This document shows positions 34,488 to 42,910 of a stretch of 64,000 bases of DNA, piece after piece. The notes beneath the pieces were generated by a model. The model saw nothing but the letters and a program-made list of their open reading frames with translations, searched no databases and was not told where the DNA came from. The stretch is from assembly GCF_000968375.1 (NCBI RefSeq), contig NZ_CP009933.1, forward strand, positions 2,914,001 through 2,978,000. The letters run 5' to 3'. Positions within the stretch are counted from its first letter, which is position 1, and every line of letters begins with the position of its first letter. This DNA is from Clostridium scatologenes (GTDB lineage Bacteria; Bacillota; Clostridia; Clostridiales; Clostridiaceae). A program made the position numbers and the translations under genes.

Positions 34488-35609
34488 ATGATAAAAAACT
34501 CATATATGGCAATATTAATGTTAAATGAACATCAGCAAGACATTAGAAACTTAACTAAGAATAGACCTCTAGCGTCAATACCCATTTATGGAAGGTATCG
34601 TATCATTGATTTTATCCTTTCAAATATAGTTAACTGTGGTATAAGAAATGTTGGCATTTTTTCACCTAATAATTCCCACTCTTTAATTGACCATCTAGGC
34701 ACTGGACGTTCTTGGGATTTAAATAGAAATGTAGATGGATTATTTATATTTAGCTCTTATTCAAAATATCGTTATCAGCAAAATGAAAACTTATTAAAGA
34801 ATTTTATAGAATATATTAGTATAAGCAAACAGCAAAATGTTATATTATGTCAATCACACATGATATGCAATATTGATATTGATAAAATTATAAAAAATCA
34901 TGAGGAATCTCAAAGTGATATTACAATAGTTTATAAAAATGTACAAAACGCAGAAACCTACACTCATGGCTGTAATATTATAAATATAAATAAAGAAGGT
35001 AAAGTGTCCAGCATACGAAACAACATTGGCTTAAACAAAGAAGCTAAAATTTCCATGGATATAATACTAATGAAAAAGGAATTGTTGTTTAACTTTTTAT
35101 ATGAGCTTGCTAAATCTGATATATATGAAAATTTATATGAATGTATATATTTAAATATAGATAGATATACTGTAAATACCTATGAATTTAAAGGGTATGT
35201 GAAATCCGTTAATTCAATAAATCAATACTATGATGCTAATATGGATATACTTAATCCTAAAGTACTTAAAGAGCTTTTTTACAAAAATGGTTCTATATAT
35301 ACTAAACCTAAAAATGAACCTTCTACAAAATATGTAAAAAATTCATCTGTATCTAATTCATTAATTGCCAATGGTTGTGTCATAGAAGGTACTGTAGAGA
35401 ATAGTATTATTTCAAGACAAGTACATATATCAAAAGATGCTATAATAAAAAACTGCATAATATTTCAAAATTGTACAATAGAAGAAGGCACCTACTTAAA
35501 TAACGTAATACTGGACAAGGATGTTTTAGTACGAAAAAATGTAAAAGTTCAAGGAACATCTGAATTTCCATTAGTTGTAGAAAAAAATAGTGTTTTAAAT
35601 TCTGACTAA
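34488..35609 (+). CDS. glgD: GlgD, regulatory ADP-glucose pyrophosphorylase-like subunit
   Basis: The 373-residue GlgC paralogue keeps the fold (RPLASIPIYGRYRIIDFILSN, GTGRSWDLNRN and the beta-helix) but lacks the glycine-rich GGxGTRL nucleotide loop; the N terminus reads AILMLNEHQQDI instead. GlgD proteins in Firmicutes have little activity alone and modulate GlgC as a heterotetramer. The ATG follows AGAGGTG by seven bases, 19 bases after glgC. Confidence 0.92.
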   Translation: MIKNSYMAILMLNEHQQDIRNLTKNRPLASIPIYGRYRIIDFILSNIVNCGIRNVGIFSPNNSHSLIDHLGTGRSWDLNRNVDGLFIFSSYSKYRYQQNENLLKNFIEYISISKQQNVILCQSHMICNIDIDKIIKNHEESQSDITIVYKNVQNAETYTHGCNIININKEGKVSSIRNNIGLNKEAKISMDIILMKKELLFNFLYELAKSDIYENLYECIYLNIDRYTVNTYEFKGYVKSVNSINQYYDANMDILNPKVLKELFYKNGSIYTKPKNEPSTKYVKNSSVSNSLIANGCVIEGTVENSIISRQVHISKDAIIKNCIIFQNCTIEEGTYLNNVILDKDVLVRKNVKVQGTSEFPLVVEKNSVLNSD

Positions 35610-35633
35610 ATCTTTTATAGAGGAGGAAACAAT

Positions 35634-37070
35634 ATGTTAAAAATTTTATTTACAGCAGCAGAAGCCCATCCTTTCATAAAGACAGGTGGTCTTGGTGATG
35701 TAGCTTACTCACTTCCTAAAGCCTTGAGAGAATTAGGAATTGATGCTAGAATTATAATTCCAAAATATTCAAACATATCTCCAAATTTCAAGTCAAAAAT
35801 GGACCATATAAGCAATTTCACTGTCCCTGTTGGTTGGAGAAATAAGTATTGTGGACTAGATTATTATGAATTTAATGGAGTTCCTTTTTATTTTATAGAT
35901 AATGAATACTATTTTAAAAGAGATAATCTTTATGGATTTTTTGATGATGGTGAAAGATTTTCATATTTTTGTAGAGCTGTTTTAGAATCTATGAAATTCA
36001 TGGGTGATTTTGTTCCAGATATAATACACTGCAATGATTGGCATACTGGAATGATACCTGTTTTACTAAATGAACATTATAAAAAGAAAAATGAATTTAT
36101 AAATACTAAAACTATTTTTTCAATTCACAATTTAAAATATCAAGGAGTTTTTGGAAAGGAAAATTTAGGTGATTTACTTTCCCTTGGAGAAGAATATTTT
36201 AACGAAGACGCAGTTAAATATTATGATGGAATCTCATTTATGAAAGCTGGTATTAATTTTTCGGATATAATAACTACTGTAAGTAAATCTTATGCCGAAG
36301 AAATAAAAACTCCTTTCTATGGCGAAGACTTGGATGGATTATTATGTAGTAAAAATTACAAACTACATGGCATTGTCAACGGAATAGATTATGAACTGTT
36401 TAATCCTAATACAGACAAAAACATACACTATAGATACAATTCATCAACTACTTATAATAAAGTAAAAAATAAAACAAAACTTCAAAAAATATTAAACCTT
36501 CCTCAAAATGAAAATATACCAATAATCGCTGTAATATCAAGACTTGTAAAACAAAAAGGACTAGATTTAGTTGCTTCCGTAATTGAACAATTACTTACTA
36601 TGAATATTCAACTTGTAATATTAGGTACTGGCGATGAATGTTTCCAAGATGTATTCCAATATTTTTCACACATATATCCTTCTAAGCTTTCAACCAATAT
36701 AAAATTTGATAATCATTTAGCTCAACAAATATATGCAGGTTCTGATATGTTTCTTATGCCTTCACTATTTGAGCCTTGTGGAATAAGTCAATTAATTTCT
36801 CTAAGATATGGAACAATTCCAATAGTAAGGGAAACAGGAGGCCTAAAGGATACTATAATTCCTTATAATGAATATACAGAAGATGGTAATGGTTTTTCTT
36901 TTAAAAACTATGATTCTTATGAAATGTTAGACATAATAAAATATGCCCTAAAAATATATAATAACAAAAAAGCCTGGAATAAACTTATGAAAAGGGCAAT
37001 GCTTCAAGATAACAGTTGGAAAAATTCCGCAAAAACTTATATAGATTTATATAAAACATTGACATACTAA
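35634..37070 (+). CDS. glgA: Glycogen synthase (GT5)
   Basis: The 478-residue GT-B enzyme begins with the ADP-glucose site KTGGLGDVAYSLPKAL. It has HCNDWHTG, TVSKSYAEEI, NGIDYELFNP, ISRLVKQKGLDL and the C-terminal SLFEPCGISQLISLRYGTIPIVRETGGLKDT. It extends alpha-1,4-glucan from ADP-glucose. AGGAGGAAAC precedes the ATG. The gene lies 24 bases after glgD in the operon. Confidence 0.95.
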   Translation: MLKILFTAAEAHPFIKTGGLGDVAYSLPKALRELGIDARIIIPKYSNISPNFKSKMDHISNFTVPVGWRNKYCGLDYYEFNGVPFYFIDNEYYFKRDNLYGFFDDGERFSYFCRAVLESMKFMGDFVPDIIHCNDWHTGMIPVLLNEHYKKKNEFINTKTIFSIHNLKYQGVFGKENLGDLLSLGEEYFNEDAVKYYDGISFMKAGINFSDIITTVSKSYAEEIKTPFYGEDLDGLLCSKNYKLHGIVNGIDYELFNPNTDKNIHYRYNSSTTYNKVKNKTKLQKILNLPQNENIPIIAVISRLVKQKGLDLVASVIEQLLTMNIQLVILGTGDECFQDVFQYFSHIYPSKLSTNIKFDNHLAQQIYAGSDMFLMPSLFEPCGISQLISLRYGTIPIVRETGGLKDTIIPYNEYTEDGNGFSFKNYDSYEMLDIIKYALKIYNNKKAWNKLMKRAMLQDNSWKNSAKTYIDLYKTLTY

Positions 37071-37139
37071 CCATATATTTGTGGTGAATAGCAGGTTTTA
37101 CCTGATAACAAAAACTCTATTTATACGAGGTGATTAAAG

Positions 37140-39584
37140 ATGTTTTTAGATAAAGAATTCATAAAATATACTTTTAAACAAAAATTAATGAGTTTATATG
37201 CAGAAGATATAAGTGAATTAAATAAGTATCATTACTTTACAGCTCTAGGTTACTTAGTAAAAGATTATATTTCTGAAGGCTTAATGAAAACAAACAAATA
37301 TTATTTAAACAATAAACAAAAACAAGTTTATTATTTTTCAATGGAATTTCTTATAGGAAGACTTCTTGAAAGTAACTTAATTAATCTTGGTATAAGAGAT
37401 GTATGTAAAGAAGCTTTAACAGACCTTGATATAGATTTTAATGAAGTTTTATCTGTTGAAAAAGATGCTGGGCTTGGAAATGGTGGCCTAGGACGACTAG
37501 CTGCTTGTTTTTTAGATTCAATGGCATCAATTGGAATTGCAGGTCACGGTTGTAGTATAAGATATAAACATGGATTATTTGAGCAAAAAATTATAGATGG
37601 CTATCAAGTTGAAGTTCCTGACAATTGGTTAAAAGAGGGTTATGTCTGGGAAACAAAAAAACCTCATAAATCTGTTATAGTTAAATTTGGCGGAAATATT
37701 GATCTCATTGAAGAAAACGGTAAATTTAAAGTGATACACCAAAATTATGAGCCTATCCTTGCAGTGCCTTATGACATACCAATTGTTGGCTATAATAACA
37801 ATATTGTAAATAACTTAAGACTTTGGAGTGCAGAAACTGTTGGTGAAGATTTTGACTTTTCTTCCTTTAGTAATGGAGATTATTTAAAAGCTGTAGAATA
37901 TAAATATTCAGTAGAATCTATTACTCAAGTATTATATCCAGATGATTCAAATGAAAAAGGAAGAATTTTGAGATTAAAACAACAATACTTTTTTGTAAGT
38001 GCAGGACTTCAAAGTATATTAAGAAGATATGAAAAAATGGGATTACCATTGAATAAGTTGGATGAATATATTGCTATACATATAAATGATACTCACCCAT
38101 CTGTTGCCATTGCAGAATTAATGAGATTATTAGTTGATGAAAAATCAATGTGTTGGGAAGAAGCCTGGAAAATTACTACTAATGTTATGGCTTACACTAA
38201 TCATACTATTTTAGCTGAAGCTTTAGAAAAATGGCCTATTGATATGTTTAAAAAGCTACTTCCTAGAATTTATATGATTATAGAAGAAATAAACAAAAGG
38301 TTTTGTGCAGAAGTTTTTGATGAATATAATGGAAATTGGGATAAGGTAAATGAAATGTCCATTATATCCAATGGTACTATAAGAATGGCTTATCTTGCTA
38401 TTGTAGGAAGTCATTCAGTAAATGGAGTTGCACAGCTTCATACAGAAATATTAAAAAAACAGGAACTTAAAAGCTTCTATGATTTTTATCCTGAAAAATT
38501 TAATAATAAAACTAATGGTATAACTCATAGAAGATGGCTTATAGAGTCAAATCCTAAGCTTACTAATTTAATTAATGAAACTATAGGTACAGATTGGATT
38601 AAGCATCCTTTAGAGCTGAAAAAACTAGAAAACTTTATACATGATAGCTCAATTCAAGATAAATTTGCAAATATAAAAAGAGATAATAAAATAATTTTAG
38701 CAAATTACATAAAAAATAAATATAATATTAATATCAATCCAAATTCTATATTCGATGTCCAAGCTAAGAGACTTCATGCTTATAAAAGGCAAGTTTTAAA
38801 TGTATTAAATATATTAGATTTATACAATAGATTAAAAGAAAATCCAAATTTAGATATAGTCCCAAGAACATTTATATTTGCTGCCAAAGCCTCACCTGGA
38901 TATCACTTGGCAAAACAAGTTATAAAATTAATAACCAGCGTAGCTGATAAAATAAATAATGATACTAGTATAGGAGATAAAATTAAAGTTGTTTTTCTTG
39001 AAAATTACAGTGTTTCTTTAGCAGAAAATCTTATTCCTTGTACAGATGTAAGCGAACAAATTTCAACAGCTTCCAAAGAAGCTTCTGGCACAGGAAATAT
39101 GAAATTTATGATGAACGGTGCTATTACCATAGCTACCTTAGATGGAGCAAATGTAGAAATAAAAGAAGCTGTTGGAGAAGATAACATTGTAATATTTGGC
39201 TTAACTGCTAATGAAGTAATTGAACTTTACAAAAATAATAACTACCACTCTAGAGATATCTTTAATAATGATACTAGAATCAACAAAATCTTAACTCAGC
39301 TTACAAATGGATTTTTAAATGTATCTAATTATGAATTTAATGATATATATGACAACCTGTTATTTAAAAATGACGAGTATTTTGTATTAAAAGATTTTGA
39401 TGCCTATGTAAATGCTCAAAATAAAATAAATCAACTTTATGCTGATAAATCAAAATGGCAAAAAATGAGTATAACAAATATTGCTAATTCAGGTGTTTTT
39501 TCCAGTGACAATACTGTAGCAAAATACGCTGATGAAATATGGAATATAAAAAAAGTGTATTTAAAAAGTGAAGCACTTGATTAA
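37140..39584 (+). CDS. glgP: Glycogen/starch phosphorylase (GT35)
   Basis: The 814-residue enzyme has YYFSMEFLIGRLL, EKDAGLGNGGLGRLAACFLDS, the active-site loop region and the PLP-lysine segment EASGTGNMKFMMNGA. It releases glucose-1-phosphate from stored glucan with PLP as cofactor. The preceding 69 bases hold its own ACGAGGTG site and a possible internal leader but no clear terminator. Within the operon it pairs breakdown with synthesis. Confidence 0.95.
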   Translation: MFLDKEFIKYTFKQKLMSLYAEDISELNKYHYFTALGYLVKDYISEGLMKTNKYYLNNKQKQVYYFSMEFLIGRLLESNLINLGIRDVCKEALTDLDIDFNEVLSVEKDAGLGNGGLGRLAACFLDSMASIGIAGHGCSIRYKHGLFEQKIIDGYQVEVPDNWLKEGYVWETKKPHKSVIVKFGGNIDLIEENGKFKVIHQNYEPILAVPYDIPIVGYNNNIVNNLRLWSAETVGEDFDFSSFSNGDYLKAVEYKYSVESITQVLYPDDSNEKGRILRLKQQYFFVSAGLQSILRRYEKMGLPLNKLDEYIAIHINDTHPSVAIAELMRLLVDEKSMCWEEAWKITTNVMAYTNHTILAEALEKWPIDMFKKLLPRIYMIIEEINKRFCAEVFDEYNGNWDKVNEMSIISNGTIRMAYLAIVGSHSVNGVAQLHTEILKKQELKSFYDFYPEKFNNKTNGITHRRWLIESNPKLTNLINETIGTDWIKHPLELKKLENFIHDSSIQDKFANIKRDNKIILANYIKNKYNININPNSIFDVQAKRLHAYKRQVLNVLNILDLYNRLKENPNLDIVPRTFIFAAKASPGYHLAKQVIKLITSVADKINNDTSIGDKIKVVFLENYSVSLAENLIPCTDVSEQISTASKEASGTGNMKFMMNGAITIATLDGANVEIKEAVGEDNIVIFGLTANEVIELYKNNNYHSRDIFNNDTRINKILTQLTNGFLNVSNYEFNDIYDNLLFKNDEYFVLKDFDAYVNAQNKINQLYADKSKWQKMSITNIANSGVFSSDNTVAKYADEIWNIKKVYLKSEALD

Positions 39585-39600
39585 ATTGGGGGGTCACTAA

Positions 39601-41532
39601 ATGAGCTCAATTTCAATTTTACACAATTCCTGGGATTCCTTTTTTAGATATCCTTTTGGGGCAATTGAATGTGAACAAAACATTTTTCTTAAAATTGAAA
39701 TAAGTACAAATTCTTATATAAATAATGTTAGCCTAGTACTATTTGATGATTTTAACAAAAATTATTATCCTATGAACTTTGAATTTAAAGAAAATGATAA
39801 AACTGTCTTTAATTTTAATTTAAAATCTCCAGCAAATCCTTCTTTACTTTTCTACTATTTTGAAGTGTGGATAGATAATAAAGCTATTTATTATGGAAAT
39901 AACTCCTTATTATCTGGTGGAAAAGGAGATCTTTATGAAAGTTCTCCTCTTCCTTATCAAATCACAGTTTTTGAAAAAGGATATACTACACCTAACTGGT
40001 TTAAAAACTCTACAATTTATCAAATATTTGTGGATAGATTTTTTAATGGTAATGATGATAACTCTATATTGAATCCTAAAAAAAATACTTTTATTTATGG
40101 CAATTGGTATGATGAACCTATGTATATACGAAACCCAGAAACAAATGAAATATTAAGATGGGATTTTTATGGAGGAAACTTGAAGGGTGTTCTTAAAAAA
40201 CTTGATTATTTAAAAGATTTAGGAATAAACATTATTTATTTCAATCCAATATTTGAAGCACGCAGCAATCATAAATATGATACTGGCAACTATAAAAAGA
40301 TAGACAGTATGTTTGGTGATGAAGCATTATTTAAACTTCTTGTAAAAGAAGCTTCTTTAAGAGGTATAAATATAATTCTTGATGGAGTATTCAGTCATAC
40401 AGGTTCTGATAGCTTATATTTTAATAAATATGACAATTATGATTCCTTAGGAGCATATCAATCAAAGGATTCCAAGTATTATTCCTGGTATAACTTTAAA
40501 AACTATCCAAATGATTATGAAAGCTGGTGGGGAGTCTCGGACTTACCAAATGTCAATGAACTAAATGAAGATTACTTAAACTACATCATAAAAGATGAAG
40601 ACAGTGTTATAAATCACTGGGTTAAGGCTGGAGTAAAAGGATGGAGATTAGATGTAGCAGATGAACTTCCTGATGAATTCATAAAAGAATTAAAAAAGGT
40701 GAGTTCTAATGCAAATTCAGACTCAATAGTTATAGGTGAAGTATGGGAAGATGCTTCAAATAAAATAAGCTATAGCAAAAGAAGACAATACTTTTTAGGA
40801 AAAGAACTGGATTCTGTAACTAACTATTTAATTAGAGACAACCTTTTAAATTTTCTGTGGAATAATATAAATGCTGAAACTTTGAGCAATAAATTTATGA
40901 GTTTATATGAAAATTATCCTCGTCATAACTTTTACTCTTTGGTCAATCTTATTGGAAGTCATGACGTTGAAAGAATCTACACATTACTCAAGCAAACTGC
41001 TAATAATTATATGGTAAATTCCTCTGATAATTTGGATGATATATGTTTTAAATTATTAAAAATAATGACATTAATTCAATTTACATTTCCAGGAGTTCCT
41101 CTCTTATATTATGGAGATGAAGCAGGACTTGAAGGGCTTAAAGATCCTTATAATAGAGCTACCTACCCTTGGGGATTTGAAAATAAAGAAATATTAAATT
41201 GGTATAAAAATTTAATTCATATAAGAAATGATAACAAAGCTTTGAGAACAGGAAAATGGAAACAAATGTACTTTTATGATAATGTATATGGTTATTTTCG
41301 TTATATAGATAATAATACAGATGAATTTAATATTTCTTGTGAAAATTCTTTCTGTCTTATACTAGTAAATAAAAATCCAACGAAAGACTATAATATTAAG
41401 ATAAGTATGAACAATCTTAATTATAACTTCTTAACTAATCTCCTAAATAATTCTGATAAAATAGAAATCCTAAATAATGAATTAAATCTTCATATAGAAC
41501 CTTTAGATGTAAAACTATATATTGCCAATTAA
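39601..41532 (+). CDS. GH13 alpha-glucan hydrolase (neopullulanase/amylopullulanase-like)
   Basis: The 643-residue protein has an N-terminal beta domain (residues 1-120, CBM34-like, starting with a DSFFRYPFGA motif), then a GH13 barrel with LDGVFSHTG, GWRLDVADELP (nucleophile Asp), VIGEVWEDA (acid Glu) and NLIGSHDVERI. It lacks a signal peptide, so it should act inside the cell on alpha-1,4 or alpha-1,6 links left by phosphorylase, as a debranching or maltodextrin-releasing enzyme. It starts 16 bases after glgP behind TTGGGGGGTC. Confidence 0.87.
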   Translation: MSSISILHNSWDSFFRYPFGAIECEQNIFLKIEISTNSYINNVSLVLFDDFNKNYYPMNFEFKENDKTVFNFNLKSPANPSLLFYYFEVWIDNKAIYYGNNSLLSGGKGDLYESSPLPYQITVFEKGYTTPNWFKNSTIYQIFVDRFFNGNDDNSILNPKKNTFIYGNWYDEPMYIRNPETNEILRWDFYGGNLKGVLKKLDYLKDLGINIIYFNPIFEARSNHKYDTGNYKKIDSMFGDEALFKLLVKEASLRGINIILDGVFSHTGSDSLYFNKYDNYDSLGAYQSKDSKYYSWYNFKNYPNDYESWWGVSDLPNVNELNEDYLNYIIKDEDSVINHWVKAGVKGWRLDVADELPDEFIKELKKVSSNANSDSIVIGEVWEDASNKISYSKRRQYFLGKELDSVTNYLIRDNLLNFLWNNINAETLSNKFMSLYENYPRHNFYSLVNLIGSHDVERIYTLLKQTANNYMVNSSDNLDDICFKLLKIMTLIQFTFPGVPLLYYGDEAGLEGLKDPYNRATYPWGFENKEILNWYKNLIHIRNDNKALRTGKWKQMYFYDNVYGYFRYIDNNTDEFNISCENSFCLILVNKNPTKDYNIKISMNNLNYNFLTNLLNNSDKIEILNNELNLHIEPLDVKLYIAN

Positions 41533-41607
41533 ATATCACAATTTATATAGTACTTTAATAAACTGTAATATAAAAGTTGAGTAAGCAATTTTAAGGAGAT
41601 TTTTTCA

Positions 41608-42264
41608 TTGTTTAAATTAGAGCCTATGAATTTTAATTTTTCTACTGTAAAAGGTATTACTGAAGATCAATTAATGCAGCATTATAAATTATATTCTGGA
41701 TATGTAAAGAAATTAAACGAACTCTGGAACTTTCCTGTAGATGCTAGAAGCTATGGTGAAGGTAATTCAACTTATAGCAATATGAGAAGTCTTAAGTTAG
41801 GAGAAACTTATGCTTTAGATGGAATTACCCTACACCAATTATATTTTGAAAATATATGCAATAGTTTTAAAAAACCTTATGGTGAAATACTTAATTTAAT
41901 AATGAGAGATTTTAAAAGCTTTGAAAATTTCAAAGAGTATTTAACAAATGTAGGACTCTCCATGAGAGGATGGGCTATTTTAATCATAGATCCTATAGAT
42001 AATAAACTCCATATCATAGGTTCTGATGCTCATGATGTTGGAGCCTTATGGAACTGTTATCCTTTACTTGTTATGGATGTATATGAACATGCCTATTTCA
42101 TAGATTTTCAGACAGATAGAAAAAAATACATTGAAGTATTTATGAAAAATATAAACTGGAAAATAGTAAATGAACGACTTGAAAAATACTATTCAATTAA
42201 ATCTACATTGAGCAAGCTTAGGTACTTTGAGAATAATCCTATATGCCCTAGATGGTACATTTAA
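41608..42264 (+). CDS. sodA: Fe/Mn superoxide dismutase
   Basis: The 218-residue protein keeps the four metal ligands of the Fe/Mn SOD family in context: His in QHYKLYSGYVKKLNELW, His in GITLHQLYFENI, and Asp plus His in VMDVYEHAYFIDF. The usual second-ligand motif HxxFW is altered to HQLYF. It detoxifies superoxide. The start is a TTG nine bases after AAGGAG. It sits at the end of the glycogen cluster, an unusual neighbourhood, and is followed by a clear terminator. Metal choice cannot be read safely. Confidence 0.87.
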   Translation: MFKLEPMNFNFSTVKGITEDQLMQHYKLYSGYVKKLNELWNFPVDARSYGEGNSTYSNMRSLKLGETYALDGITLHQLYFENICNSFKKPYGEILNLIMRDFKSFENFKEYLTNVGLSMRGWAILIIDPIDNKLHIIGSDAHDVGALWNCYPLLVMDVYEHAYFIDFQTDRKKYIEVFMKNINWKIVNERLEKYYSIKSTLSKLRYFENNPICPRWYI

Positions 42265-42292
42265 AAAAGTGATACATTTTTGTATCACTTTT
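42265..42292 (+). terminator. Terminator after sodA
   Basis: AAAAGTGATACA and TGTATCACTTTT form a 12-base stem with a TTTT loop, followed by CTTTTTAT. Confidence 0.88.
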
Positions 42293-42353
42293 CTTTTTAT
42301 TATTGATCAATTGGTTAATTATAAAAGTATAATTAGCTGCCTTTATTACTTAT

Positions 42354-42839
42354 CTACATTTTCATGTTTGACATGCTTCCTACTATTTCAGGATTTACCA
42401 TACCAAATATCATTGCCACATGAGCAACTACTAAAAATCCGCTGACTAATATAAAATGAATTTTCATCTTTTGTTCATCAGTTTTTCCTTTGAACAAAAT
42501 TCCAAGCTCCATAAGTGCTATTGGAAGAAGGAATAGAACACCACTTAGATAGAAACCTACTGCTACAACATCCACCCAAGTATGCCATCCACCACTTTGA
42601 GTTAATGGTAATACAGCATTCATAAACAAATATATAAAGATACCTGTAAAATAAAATCCATCAAAAATACCTACAATTTTGTTTAAAGTTCTAATTCCTC
42701 CACTTTTTAATCTGTTAAACACAATAAAAAATTCTGTAATTGTAAGGGTTTCAGCCATTATAACTGGTATTGCCATAAATATTATAAGATTCCAAGGCTG
42801 GTTATCTGCTAAAAGAGACATATAATGTGTCATATTCAT
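42354..42839 (-). CDS. Small four-helix membrane protein of the sulfur module
   Basis: I do not assign a function. The 161-residue protein has four hydrophobic segments (about residues 15-40, 55-80, 90-115 and 130-155), a conserved-looking TITEFFIVFNRL, and a Met-rich C terminus (SMSNMKM). It may belong to the DUF6803-type membrane proteins. AGGAGGT precedes its ATG, 71 bases after the flavoprotein gene on the same strand, so it probably shares that transcript and serves thiol, sulfide or metal transport. Confidence 0.6.
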   Translation of the reverse strand: MNMTHYMSLLADNQPWNLIIFMAIPVIMAETLTITEFFIVFNRLKSGGIRTLNKIVGIFDGFYFTGIFIYLFMNAVLPLTQSGGWHTWVDVVAVGFYLSGVLFLLPIALMELGILFKGKTDEQKMKIHFILVSGFLVVAHVAMIFGMVNPEIVGSMSNMKM

Positions 42840-42910
42840 AATTTAATTACCTCCTGTTATTCTTTTGAGGTAATAATAGCATTTTTTTATGAAGATATTA
42901 TAAAGATCTT

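Noticed and set aside
42227..42445. 72-codon frame after sodA
   Set aside because: It overlaps the sodA end and its terminator and has no ribosome site.
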